A stretch of DNA of 16,748 bases from Alistipes sp. (GCA_019422485.1 JAHZDG010000017.1:583-17330); one strand, 5' to 3'. Positions 1 to 7,524 are shown, numbered from the stretch's first letter. Notes: generated by a model from the sequence alone, not told the origin. Translations and numbers: made by a program.

Positions 1-2
1 CC

Positions 3-89
3 CACGTCATGAGACGTGAGCGTCAAGGCTTTACTCTTGTTAGACTTAATGAAAGTGTCGAAGTTTCAGAAAGCAAGAATGAAAGCTAA
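3..89 (+). CDS. Possible 3' end of an upstream gene (partial)
   Basis: One plus-strand frame is open from the left edge to a TAA at 87-89 and reads 28 residues ending in a hydrophilic Ser/Glu/Lys-rich tail (…SESKNES). The other two plus frames stop within the first 20 bases. A small hairpin followed by T residues sits exactly on the stop codon, as expected for a gene end. No family can be recognised from so short a tail, and a chance open frame of this length is quite possible. If real, the gene is convergent with the SAHH-like gene that ends at 213. Confidence 0.3.
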   Translation, partial: HVMRRERQGFTLVRLNESVEVSESKNES

Positions 90-97
90 CGCTTTTT
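82..97 (+). terminator. Small terminator-like hairpin at the end of the possible upstream gene
   Basis: AAAGC (82-86) pairs with GCTTT (91-95) around a TAAC loop, and T residues continue after the stem. The stem is only 5 bp, so the call is weak. Its position over the stop codon at 87-89 is the main support. Confidence 0.3.
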
Positions 98-121
98 ATG
101 TTGTGGTCAGCCTGCCTGGAA

Positions 122-132
122 GGTCAGTGACC
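122..132. repeat. GGTCA-G-TGACC palindrome with a nearby extra half-site
   Basis: GGTCA (122-126) and TGACC (128-132) form a perfect inverted repeat around one central base. A third GGTCA copy lies at 105-109, 17 bases upstream. The repeats lie in the gap between the possible upstream gene and the SAHH-like gene end (90-212), which holds no other recognisable gene. The first GGTCA and the last TGACC could also form a hairpin. The role is unknown; a protein-binding site or a weak terminator stem are both possible. Confidence 0.4.
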
Positions 133-212
133 GAAATGGATCGTTAGTTGCAGAAGGTTATTTTCTTATAGGCAGTTGTTTTAGAGATTATCAAGCAAAT
201 ATACGATAAAAT

Positions 213-1295
213 TTAGAATTCTCGGGACATCGGGGAAAGGAGCAGGGCGATTTCATCGCCGGCAATTCCTTGCGCACAACTGATATGAAGTAAACGCTCT
301 TCGGTTTCCGGATCCGGATTGATAAGCCCGTGGGCCTCCGGGTGGTTCAGCAAATAGAGAGCCCCTTCATTGTGGAGAGCCATGGTGGCGTCGATGTATT
401 TGAGGTGAGTCGGTTCTTCTAAAATGAAATTCAGGGTTTCTTTCCGATTCAGCACCCGTTCCGGAGGGATTGCGGGTCCGAATTCGTCTTCCACACCCAT
501 GTTGGCCATCAGGGCTGCCGAGGCCTGCCAATCCTCCGTGGGACATCCCTGTTGGAAAACGGAGGGGTGACCGGTTGCGGTAATGATTGCATATGCGGTG
601 CGGACCGCCTGACCGATGGAGACAGGATCCCGATAGTCGATCACCTCGTTTACATAGGCATGGATCGAAGGAGTCAGGGTGGCGGGATCGGTAACGGCTG
701 TAATGCGCGCTCCGGCTCGGTGAGCGTATAGAATCAAGCCGCTGCCTACTTTCCCGCTTCCGAAAATCACGACCGAACGATCTTTCCAGTCGTGGTATCC
801 CAGTTGGGCCATCGCCCGGAAATAGCTTTCTCCCGTTCCTAAAAGGGTTTCGATGTGTTTGATGCGGCCGCTGTCGGCTACATAGACCGGTTGTGTACTG
901 TCGGCATATTGTGCCACTCCAGAACGTGTCAGTTCGACATAGCCGATGGAGGCCGGCCAACGGCTGAAGGCGCCGGCACAATCCAGAATCAGGTCGAACG
1001 CATGAGGTTTGGAACTGGAGGCGTGTAGAAGCAGCAGTCCGGCCGTTCGGATGAGTTCGGCGATGGCCGGATCGTGTTGGATAGCGTCGGAGAGTCCAAT
1101 GGAGAGTTCAGCTCCGGCGGCGAGCAGGGCGAGGTGTTTGACCAGGGTGTTTCGGTAGAGCGGAGTCGCATCCAGAAGCCGGTATCCGGCCAAGGGGCGG
1201 GTCTGGCGCCAAAGTTCGATTTGAGCGTGTAAGGTCGGATACTCTTCCGGGCGGTAGTGTTTGTGAATCAGGTCAATGATCGGTTCGATATTCAT
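213..1295 (-). CDS. Divergent SAHH-like NAD-binding protein, catalytically degenerate
   Basis: This 360-residue protein resembles S-adenosylhomocysteine hydrolase (SAHH) in its central and C-terminal parts. The Rossmann glycine motif is clear at 179-186 (GSGKVGSG, where true SAHH has GYGDVGKG), followed by an acidic D203, an IITATGHPS stretch at 237-245 where SAHH has YVTTTGNCD, and ANMG at 264-267 where SAHH has CNIG. An ungapped comparison by eye with the true AhcY of this window shows the catalytic residues replaced: the second Asp of DDGGD is C106, the second Glu of SEETTTG is L122, Lys225 aligns with I145, Asp229 with E149 and His340 with V268. The C-terminal KxDxYRY tail is absent. NAD(H) binding is therefore likely and hydrolase activity unlikely. 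An upstream ATG at 1349 would add 18 hydrophobic residues, but it lies in AT-rich sequence that looks like leader DNA, so 1295 is preferred. The true role is unknown. Confidence 0.75.
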   Translation of the reverse strand: MNIEPIIDLIHKHYRPEEYPTLHAQIELWRQTRPLAGYRLLDATPLYRNTLVKHLALLAAGAELSIGLSDAIQHDPAIAELIRTAGLLLLHASSSKPHAFDLILDCAGAFSRWPASIGYVELTRSGVAQYADSTQPVYVADSGRIKHIETLLGTGESYFRAMAQLGYHDWKDRSVVIFGSGKVGSGLILYAHRAGARITAVTDPATLTPSIHAYVNEVIDYRDPVSIGQAVRTAYAIITATGHPSVFQQGCPTEDWQASAALMANMGVEDEFGPAIPPERVLNRKETLNFILEEPTHLKYIDATMALHNEGALYLLNHPEAHGLINPDPETEERLLHISCAQGIAGDEIALLLSPMSREF

Positions 1296-1547
1296 GGTCA
1301 AAACAAAAAAGAAGACAAATAATCCTGTTAAAAATAGGGTTATTTTCACGGAAGCCCAAATGCGGGCGGCCCGATCTGCAGGGATTGGACCCTGGAATTT
1401 GGGAATGAGGCATGAAAATTTAACCGGAAACGGGAAAACGAGTTGTATTTTTTGGAGAGGAACGGCCGATAATTCTTTAAAAAATACTACATTTGCGTCT
1501 ACTTTTCGCTATACGGTTGTATTCACTTTAATCGATTCGTTTTCAGA
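1296..1547. other. Divergent intergenic region, 252 bp
   Basis: This AT-rich spacer separates the SAHH-like gene (minus) from the TPR-like gene (plus). It should hold promoters for both. One exact TAnnTTTG box (1488-1495) points towards the plus-strand gene. On the minus strand only a near match (TATTTTTA) was seen. No convincing gene lies here. Confidence 0.5.
1488..1495 (+). promoter_or_regulatory. Putative Bacteroidota -7 box for the TPR/radical SAM pair
   Basis: TACATTTG matches the Bacteroidota sigma-70-type -7 consensus TAnnTTTG exactly. It lies about 50 bases before the ATG at 1548. No clear TTTG/TTG -33 element was found at the expected 19-23 base spacing, so the call rests on the -7 box and its position. 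Confidence 0.4.
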
Positions 1548-2252
1548 ATGACCACAGCCCCACGTTTCGTTCCGACCGCTGAAAATATGTATGTCATTTC
1601 CTATCCCGAAACGGTAGGAGCAGAGTATGATTTCTCGGCGATATTACACCATTCGCATGTATGTCAACGGAAAGGGGAGTTTGAGAAGGCATGCAATATG
1701 CGTTATGATGCTTTCAAAAAGCTGATGGATCTGATTCCCGACGAAGACGAGGTGGTGCTCGACTGGGACGATGATGCGAGTCGTGAAGTGTTGAAACTGA
1801 TCGGTGATTGTTCGATCGATCAATTCTTGGTAGGGGATTTCGAAATGGCTGCCGGGATGATGGAGATGTTGCTTGATCTGGATCCGGAAGATCATTTGGA
1901 GATCACCAAACCGTTGGCCTATTGTTATGTGGCGCTCGAAGAGTATGAGCTGTTCGACGAGGTGGTCAACGATATCAGCGATAAATATCCCGAAAAAGAG
2001 ATTCTGAAAATGTGGAGCGAATTTCGTAAGACCGGTTGCATCCCGACGGGAGAATTTATCTATTTCAAAAAGAATTTCCCGATCTTCTATCGTGAATTTA
2101 CGGCGGAGGATCATGCGGTATCGACCGAATATTTACAGGATATCGAGAGCGAACATCCTTCTAAAGAGGCCTTGGCCCGGGAACTGTGGTTGCAGACCGA
2201 GCATCTTTGGGCCCAGTTCCCCGGCTTTATCGAGGCCCTCAAAGCCTGCTGA
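1548..2252 (+). CDS. TPR-like helical protein of unknown function
   Basis: This is a 234-residue acidic soluble protein with no signal peptide or membrane segment. The pattern at 31-60 (a hydrophobic helix, then RKGEFEKACN and a second helix) and at 92-113 (FLVGDFEMAAGMMEMLLDLDPED) is typical of tetratricopeptide-like helix pairs. A third repeat-like segment lies at 121-150. The C-terminal part (about 160-234) is aromatic and rich in Glu, and I do not recognise it. The gene ends 2 bases before the radical SAM gene, so the two are surely co-transcribed and probably coupled. The ATG at 1548 is taken as the start; an alternative ATG at 1587 (MYVISYPE…) is possible. It may act as a protein-interaction partner, but no substrate or pathway can be named. 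Confidence 0.75.
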   Translation: MTTAPRFVPTAENMYVISYPETVGAEYDFSAILHHSHVCQRKGEFEKACNMRYDAFKKLMDLIPDEDEVVLDWDDDASREVLKLIGDCSIDQFLVGDFEMAAGMMEMLLDLDPEDHLEITKPLAYCYVALEEYELFDEVVNDISDKYPEKEILKMWSEFRKTGCIPTGEFIYFKKNFPIFYREFTAEDHAVSTEYLQDIESEHPSKEALARELWLQTEHLWAQFPGFIEALKAC

Positions 2253-2254
2253 GC

Positions 2255-3196
2255 ATGTATCCTTGGGGAGACGACAGACGTTTCAATAGCTATTCCAACT
2301 ATTTCCGCCGCCAGTTCGGGGGGCGTATGCAGAAGTTGTCGGTCAATGCGGGATTTACCTGCCCGAACCGGGACGGTACGTTGGGGGTAGGCGGTTGCAC
2401 ATTCTGCAGCAACGATGCTTTTACCCCGTCCTATTGTCAGCCCACGAAGAGTGTTCGGCAGCAGTTGGAGGAAGGCATCGAGTTTCATCGCAATCGTTAC
2501 CGGCAGGCCGATCGCTACCTGGCCTATTTCCAATCTTTTTCGAATACGTATGCCTCTTTGGACCGTTTGCGGGAGGTTTTTCTGCAGGCTTTCGAATTGC
2601 CGGAAGTCGCCGGGCTGATCATCGGCACCCGTCCGGATTGCATGGATGAAGAGAAATTGGATTTTTTTGCAACCCTGGCGCAGGACCGTTATATTGCGAT
2701 CGAATATGGCATCGAGTCCTGTTATGACGAGACGTTGCGTCGGGTGAATCGGGGACACGATTTCGAAACGGCTCGACGGGCCGTGGAGCAAACCGCCGCG
2801 AGAGGATTGCATGTCGGGGCTCATTTCATTTTGGGGTTGCCGGGCGAGAATCGCGCTATGTGGATGGCTGCAGCCGACCGCATCAATGAACTGCCGTTGA
2901 ATACGGTGAAATTCCATCAGTTGCAGATTTTCAAAGGGACCCCGATGGCTGTCGATTATGCCGCTCATCCGGAACACTACACGTTTTTTGCCATGGATGA
3001 GTATATCGATTTTTTCATCGATCTTTTAGAGCGTTTGCGTCCCTCATTGGTGGTGGAACGTTTTGCGGGCGAGGCACCGCCCCGTTATCAGGCCGGACCG
3101 ACTTGGGGACTGGTGCGTAACGAACAGTTATTGGCGATGTTCGAACGCCGACTTCGGGAACGGGATACGTTTCAGGGGCGTCTTTTTCAGAAATAG
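2255..3196 (+). CDS. Radical SAM protein, YhcC/TIGR01212 family
   Basis: This 313-residue protein has the family's unusual iron-sulfur motif near the N terminus: C36, C48 and C51, with spacing C-x11-C-x2-C in the block TCPNRDGTLGVGGCTFC. These cysteines should hold a [4Fe-4S] cluster that cleaves S-adenosylmethionine to a 5'-deoxyadenosyl radical. Other supporting blocks are IIGTRPDC, the IEYGIES strand and GAHFILGLPGE, all usual in this group, and the length is normal. The ATG at 2255 is chosen because it places the protein start just after the previous stop (2-base gap) and gives the usual YPWGDDRRFNSYSNYF opening; an ATG at 2186 would add 23 residues inside the upstream gene. The reaction catalysed by this family is not established to my knowledge. 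Pairing with a TPR-like protein suggests a shared task. Confidence 0.85.
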   Translation: MYPWGDDRRFNSYSNYFRRQFGGRMQKLSVNAGFTCPNRDGTLGVGGCTFCSNDAFTPSYCQPTKSVRQQLEEGIEFHRNRYRQADRYLAYFQSFSNTYASLDRLREVFLQAFELPEVAGLIIGTRPDCMDEEKLDFFATLAQDRYIAIEYGIESCYDETLRRVNRGHDFETARRAVEQTAARGLHVGAHFILGLPGENRAMWMAAADRINELPLNTVKFHQLQIFKGTPMAVDYAAHPEHYTFFAMDEYIDFFIDLLERLRPSLVVERFAGEAPPRYQAGPTWGLVRNEQLLAMFERRLRERDTFQGRLFQK

Positions 3197-3202
3197 ACTT
3201 TC

Positions 3203-3250
3203 CGGATACTTTTTTGATGCAAATATTTTTGCGGATAGTTTTTTTTGATG
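3203..3250. repeat. Direct repeats and an inverted repeat upstream of oxyR
   Basis: CGGATAC-T6-GATG (3203-3219) is repeated as CGGATAG-T8-GATG (3232-3250), 29 bases apart. Between the copies lies an inverted repeat GCAAA-TATT-TTTGC (3219-3232). That inverted repeat also contains TATTTTTG (3224-3231), which fits the -7 consensus TAnnTTTG, so promoter and possible operator overlap. The rest of the 145-base gap (3197-3341) shows nothing else recognisable. The arrangement could be an autoregulatory OxyR site or a regulated promoter; this is inference. Confidence 0.35.
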
Positions 3251-3341
3251 ATCTTTGCTGTAAACTATAAGGATTCGAAAGGGTCGGTTTGCGGAAAAGT
3301 GCAGAAAACCAAGAACCTCCGGTTTCGATCCACCCCTATCT

Positions 3342-4229
3342 ATGACCATTGTACAGTTGGAATATTTGTTGGCGGTAGCCAATTACGGCAGTTTTTCGCA
3401 AGCGGCCGAAAAGTGTTATGTGACCCAGCCTTCGTTGAGCATGCAGGTGAAGAACCTGGAGGAGGAGCTGGGGGTGATTCTTTTGGATCGGAGTAAGAAA
3501 CCGGTCATCCCTACCGAGGCGGGTCAGGTGGTGCTGGCCCAGGCCCGGGAAGCGATCAGCGCCTTCCGCCGGGTGAAGGAGTCGGTGAACGATCTGAAAG
3601 GGGAAGTGTCGGGTGTTTTGCGTTTGGGGGCGATTCCGACCATTGCTCCCTATTTGTTGCATCGGTTCATTCCGGATTTCATGCGGCGCTATCCGAAAGT
3701 CGAGTTACAGATTCGGGAGATGATGACTTCGGAGATCATTCATGCTCTGAATCGGGATCGGCTCGATGCGGCCATCCTGGCCGGGGGTACCTCACCGGGC
3801 GAAATTGTCGAAGAGGAACTGTTCGACGATCGGTTTTATGCCTATGTTTCGACCACGCATCCGCTGTTCGAGCGGAGCAATATCCGGATCGAGGACATCG
3901 ATGTGCGGCATTTGTTGCTGCTCTCCGAAGGAAACTGTTTGCGGGATCAGGTGATTGAACTGTGTCAGGCCCAGCGCAAAATCAGCGTACCCTATTCGTT
4001 TGAGAGTGGGTCGTTGGAGACATTGATGCGCCTGGTGGATAACACCTCCAGCATGACGATTATTCCGGAGATGGTGATCGATTTCATTCCCAAAGAGAAA
4101 CATGCCCAGATCAAGACCTTGGCCAAAGGGGCGACTTCCCGGAAAATCACCATTGCGGTTCGTCGGACCTATGTCAAACGGTCATTGATTGCGGCGCTCA
4201 AGGAGTCGATCATTTCGGCGGCTAAATAG
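3342..4229 (+). CDS. oxyR: Hydrogen peroxide sensor OxyR (LysR family)
   Basis: This 295-residue LysR-type regulator has an N-terminal winged helix-turn-helix (about 1-60; SFSQAAEKCYVTQPSLSMQV is the recognition region) and a C-terminal sensor domain. The redox motif is intact: C199 and C208 in EGNCLRDQVIELC have the same spacing as the peroxide-reactive C199/C208 pair of Escherichia coli OxyR, and the following SGSLETL and MTIIPE blocks also fit. In Bacteroides, OxyR activates catalase, alkyl hydroperoxide reductase and Dps after oxidation. None of these targets is adjacent here, so it must act in trans. The start ATG at 3342 gives the normal LysR opening (MTIVQLEYLLAVA). Repeats and a promoter-like box lie about 90-140 bases upstream. 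The gene is followed after 83 bases by rsfS and may be its own transcription unit. Confidence 0.93.
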   Translation: MTIVQLEYLLAVANYGSFSQAAEKCYVTQPSLSMQVKNLEEELGVILLDRSKKPVIPTEAGQVVLAQAREAISAFRRVKESVNDLKGEVSGVLRLGAIPTIAPYLLHRFIPDFMRRYPKVELQIREMMTSEIIHALNRDRLDAAILAGGTSPGEIVEEELFDDRFYAYVSTTHPLFERSNIRIEDIDVRHLLLLSEGNCLRDQVIELCQAQRKISVPYSFESGSLETLMRLVDNTSSMTIIPEMVIDFIPKEKHAQIKTLAKGATSRKITIAVRRTYVKRSLIAALKESIISAAK

Positions 4230-4281
4230 GGGCATCCATAAGATATTTGGGGGATAAAGCCGGAAATTGCGATCTTTTCTG

Positions 4282-4289
4282 TATCTTTA
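4282..4289 (+). promoter_or_regulatory. Weak -7-like box before rsfS
   Basis: TATCTTTA differs from TAnnTTTG at one base and lies 24 bases before the rsfS ATG. No -33 element is visible at normal spacing. It could start the rsfS-ftsH-cdsA-psd transcript. Confidence 0.2.
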
Positions 4290-4312
4290 TCCTCTTAAAA
4301 TGCGAAATACGT

Positions 4313-4663
4313 ATGAGTAAATTGATTGAGACCATCGCTTCGGCGATACAGGATAAAAAAGGAAAGAACATTGTATCCTTGGATTTGAGCCAGTTTGACG
4401 GGGCGGTAGCTCCGGCCTTTGTGATCTGCAACGCGGATTCGACCACGCAGGTGGAAGCCATCGCCCGCGGTGTGGAAGAAAAGGTGCTCAAGGAGTTAGG
4501 TGAAAAGGTTTGGCGTGTGGAAGGCCTCGGTAACAGCGTTTGGGTCGTGATGGATTACGGCGATGTACTGGTTCATATCTTCCAGACCGAACAGCGCGAC
4601 TTTTATCAGCTCGATGCCTTGTGGGGGGATGCTCCGGCCACGCATTATGATGAGGAGTTGTGA
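4313..4663 (+). CDS. rsfS: Ribosome silencing factor RsfS (Iojap/YbeB family)
   Basis: This 116-residue protein matches the RsfS family across its length: an N-terminal helix (MSKLIETIASAIQDKKG), the central AFVICNADSTTQVEAIA block, and the conserved VWVVMDYGDVLVHIF…FYQLDALWGD end. RsfS binds ribosomal protein uL14 on the 50S subunit and prevents joining with 30S, which saves energy when nutrients are scarce. The ATG at 4313 gives the family length; an upstream ATG at 4247 would add 22 residues of promoter-like sequence. It is followed by ftsH after 62 bases, an order that I recall as common in Bacteroidales. Confidence 0.93.
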   Translation: MSKLIETIASAIQDKKGKNIVSLDLSQFDGAVAPAFVICNADSTTQVEAIARGVEEKVLKELGEKVWRVEGLGNSVWVVMDYGDVLVHIFQTEQRDFYQLDALWGDAPATHYDEEL

Positions 4664-4725
4664 TACGATTCGGGGGCTTTTATGCGTTTAAAGGATGCAA
4701 TGCTAATTAATCGGAACAAGTAAAA

Positions 4726-6696
4726 ATGGCTTTGAATCAAAACAATCTTTCTCCGCGATTGGGAGGGAGACCGAAATTCAATATTTATTGGGTTTGGGCG
4801 GCTATTGCGATTATGCTGTTGGCTTGGAGTGTACTGGGAAGCGGTGACGTGGCTCAGACAACCAACTGGGATACCGTCAAGGAAATGATCGCCAAAGGGG
4901 ACGTCCAAAAGATCGACATTATCAATAAGGAGGTGGCTGAAGTCTATCTGAAGCCCGAAAAACTGGAGTCCTATACGCAGGAAAAAGAGTTTAAGTCTCT
5001 GGCTAAACAAGGACCTCAGTTTGTGTTTAATATCGGGTCGTTGGAGTATTTTCAGTCTGATTTTGAAAGTACACTATCCGCGTCCAAACAGAATGTGCCG
5101 CTGAGTTTTGAAAGTCGCCGGAATATGTGGAGCGACTTTTTGGGTTCGGTTTTGCCGTTCGTGATTCTGATTGTGGTTTGGATCATCATCATGCGGAGCA
5201 TGTCTCGCGGTCAGGGCGGTGCTCAGGGCGGTATTTTCAATGTAGGGAAGGCCAAAGCGCAGATGTTCGACAAGGATTCTTCGGTCAATATCTCGTTTAA
5301 GGACGTGGCCGGTCTGGAAGAAGCCAAGGTGGAGATCATGGAAATTGTCGATTTCCTGAAAAACCCCGAAAAATACAAGAATTTGGGAGGTAAGATTCCG
5401 AAAGGGGCTCTGTTGGTAGGCCCTCCGGGAACGGGGAAAACCTTGTTGGCCAAGGCGGTAGCCGGAGAAGCCAATGTCCCCTTTTTCTCGATCAGCGGAT
5501 CGGATTTCGTAGAGATGTTTGTCGGGGTAGGGGCATCGCGGGTGCGCGACCTGTTCCGTCAGGCCAAGGAAAAGGCTCCCTGTATTGTGTTTATCGATGA
5601 AATTGATGCGATCGGTCGGGCTCGTGGCAAGAACGCCGGTTTTTCATCGAATGACGAACGGGAAAATACCCTCAATCAGTTGTTGACCGAGATGGACGGT
5701 TTCGGGACCAATGCCGGGGTGATTATCCTGGCGGCGACGAACCGGGCTGATATTCTGGATAAGGCCTTGATGCGTGCGGGTCGTTTTGACCGTCAGATCC
5801 ATGTCGAATTGCCCGACCTGAAAGAACGGGGCGAAATTTTCAATGTGCATCTGAAAAACCTGAAACTCGATCCGAATCTCGATCGGGCTTTCCTGGCCAA
5901 ACAGACTCCGGGCTTCTCGGGGGCGGATATTGCCAATGTGTGCAACGAGGCGGCGTTGATTGCTGCTCGTCACAACAAAACTCAGATCGAGAAGGAAGAT
6001 TTCCTGAGTGCGATCGACCGGATCGTAGGCGGGTTGGAACGTCGTAACAAGATCATTACCCCGACCGAAAAGAAGACGATTGCTTATCATGAAGCGGGTC
6101 ACGCAACGGTCAGCTGGGTGTTGGAACATGCCAATCCGCTGATTAAGGTGACGATCATCCCGAGAGGGAAGGCCTTGGGTGCGGCCTGGTATCTGCCCGA
6201 AGAGCGCCAGATCACGACCAAAGAACAGATGCTGGACGAAATGTCGGCCATACTGGGAGGACGTGCTTCTGAGATGATGAATTTCGGCAAGGTATCGACA
6301 GGGGCGCTCAATGACCTGGAGCGGGTGACCAAAATGGCGTATGCGATGGTGGCCTATTATGGGATGAGCGATGAAGTCGGCAACTTGAGCTATTACGATT
6401 CGACCGGTCAGTCAGACATGTCGCTGACCAAACCTTATAGCGAAAATACGGCTGAAAAAATCGATGCCGAAGTGAAGGCGATGGTCGAAGGGGCTTATAC
6501 CCGGGCATTGCGGACCTTGGAAGAACATCGTGACGGTTTGACCCGATTGGCCGAATTGTTGCTGGAACGTGAAGTGATCTTTGCCGAGGATCTTGAGAAA
6601 ATTTTCGGGAAACGTCCCGGCGAGGCCCCTAAAGAGATGAATGTAGAATACGAAGAACCGAACAACTCTACTTCCGATGAGCAACCTGTTGCATAA
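4726..6696 (+). CDS. ftsH: ATP-dependent zinc metalloprotease FtsH
   Basis: This 656-residue membrane AAA+ protease degrades misfolded or short-lived membrane and cytosolic proteins. The layout is complete: membrane segment 1 (about 20-38), a periplasmic domain (about 40-138), membrane segment 2 (about 140-157), then the ATPase with Walker A GPPGTGKT (232-239), pore motif FVG (265-267), Walker B FIDE (289-292) and the second region of homology ending in RAGRFDRQ. The protease domain has the zinc site HEAGH (455-459) and a likely third ligand D530. The acidic C-terminal tail is probably disordered. In E. coli, FtsH controls lipid A synthesis through LpxC, and here its stop overlaps the start of the lipid gene cdsA by 20 bases, so coupling of membrane quality control and lipid synthesis is plausible but inferred. 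Confidence 0.97.
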   Translation: MALNQNNLSPRLGGRPKFNIYWVWAAIAIMLLAWSVLGSGDVAQTTNWDTVKEMIAKGDVQKIDIINKEVAEVYLKPEKLESYTQEKEFKSLAKQGPQFVFNIGSLEYFQSDFESTLSASKQNVPLSFESRRNMWSDFLGSVLPFVILIVVWIIIMRSMSRGQGGAQGGIFNVGKAKAQMFDKDSSVNISFKDVAGLEEAKVEIMEIVDFLKNPEKYKNLGGKIPKGALLVGPPGTGKTLLAKAVAGEANVPFFSISGSDFVEMFVGVGASRVRDLFRQAKEKAPCIVFIDEIDAIGRARGKNAGFSSNDERENTLNQLLTEMDGFGTNAGVIILAATNRADILDKALMRAGRFDRQIHVELPDLKERGEIFNVHLKNLKLDPNLDRAFLAKQTPGFSGADIANVCNEAALIAARHNKTQIEKEDFLSAIDRIVGGLERRNKIITPTEKKTIAYHEAGHATVSWVLEHANPLIKVTIIPRGKALGAAWYLPEERQITTKEQMLDEMSAILGGRASEMMNFGKVSTGALNDLERVTKMAYAMVAYYGMSDEVGNLSYYDSTGQSDMSLTKPYSENTAEKIDAEVKAMVEGAYTRALRTLEEHRDGLTRLAELLLEREVIFAEDLEKIFGKRPGEAPKEMNVEYEEPNNSTSDEQPVA

Positions 6697-7513
6697 CAAT
6701 TTGGTGGTACGCACCCTGAGCGGGATTGTATTCCTGGCCGTGGTGTTGGGCTGCATTTTTTTGTCGCCGTATGCTTTTCTGTCGTTGCTGGTGATTATTT
6801 GCATCGGCAGCATGCTTGAACTTTATAAATTGGCGGGCCTGCAGGGCGTCCGACCTTTGGAAATATGGCCGACACTGATCGGTTGTCTGTTGATTCTGTT
6901 GGCCTTTTTTGTCAAATTGCACAAAGTGCCGGGGATCTGTTTCGTGGCCTTGTTGCCAATGCTGGCCCTGTTGTTTGTGTCGGAACTCTACCGTAAGCAG
7001 GAGAACCCGTTTGGCAACATTGCCTGGTCGGTGCTGGGAATTATCTATATCGCGTTGCCGATGGCGCTGCTGGCTTATATGCCGGTACAGCCGGCTATGT
7101 ATGGCTATGTGATTTACCGTCCGTTGATTGTATTGAATGTTTTCGTGCTGGTGTGGGCCAACGATGTGGGGGCTTATTTGCTGGGCATGATGTTGGGACG
7201 TCATAAAATGATCGAACGGATTTCGCCGAAAAAAACCTGGGAAGGTTTTGCGGGAGGAATTCTCTGTGCGGCCGGGGTGGGCGTTTTGTTGGCCCATCTG
7301 GCACATATGTCGATCGCTTTGTGGTTGGGAGCTGCCGTGGTGATTGCGCTGTCGGGTGTGGCCGGTGATTTGGTTGAGTCGATGCTCAAACGCTCGGTAG
7401 GGGTGAAAGATTCGGGGCAGATGATGCCGGGACATGGAGGATTTCTCGATCGCTTCGACGCTTTGTTTATGGCGGTACCCTTTATTTTCACCTATTTGAT
7501 TATCTTTGCATAA
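6677..7513 (+). CDS. cdsA: Phosphatidate cytidylyltransferase CdsA
   Basis: This 278-residue, multi-pass inner-membrane enzyme makes CDP-diacylglycerol from CTP and phosphatidic acid, the branch point for all bacterial phospholipids. The family signature is intact at 235-261: S-x2-KR-x4-KD-x5-PGHGG-x2-DRFD. Upstream, WANDVGAY (160-167) and SPKKTWEG (183-190) are also conserved family blocks. At least seven hydrophobic segments are visible. The ATG at 6677 lies 20 bases inside the end of ftsH in another frame, which implies translational coupling. It is followed 57 bases later by psd, which acts later in the same pathway. Confidence 0.95.
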   Translation: MSNLLHNNLVVRTLSGIVFLAVVLGCIFLSPYAFLSLLVIICIGSMLELYKLAGLQGVRPLEIWPTLIGCLLILLAFFVKLHKVPGICFVALLPMLALLFVSELYRKQENPFGNIAWSVLGIIYIALPMALLAYMPVQPAMYGYVIYRPLIVLNVFVLVWANDVGAYLLGMMLGRHKMIERISPKKTWEGFAGGILCAAGVGVLLAHLAHMSIALWLGAAVVIALSGVAGDLVESMLKRSVGVKDSGQMMPGHGGFLDRFDALFMAVPFIFTYLIIFA

Positions 7514-7524
7514 CGATACGGATG

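Noticed and set aside
1296..1349. An 18-residue hydrophobic N-terminal extension of the SAHH-like protein, which would look like a membrane anchor
   Set aside because: The stretch is AT-rich leader-like DNA whose hydrophobicity follows from T-rich codons, and the rest of the protein looks cytosolic. It cannot be fully excluded.
1276..1551. A 91-codon plus-strand open frame between the SAHH-like and TPR-like genes
   Set aside because: It overlaps the SAHH-like start on the other strand, contains the likely promoter of the TPR-like gene, and its translation has no domain look.
2111..2977. A 288-codon minus-strand open frame opposite the radical SAM gene
   Set aside because: Shadow of a well-supported gene; the translation is His/Arg/Gln-rich with no recognisable motif.
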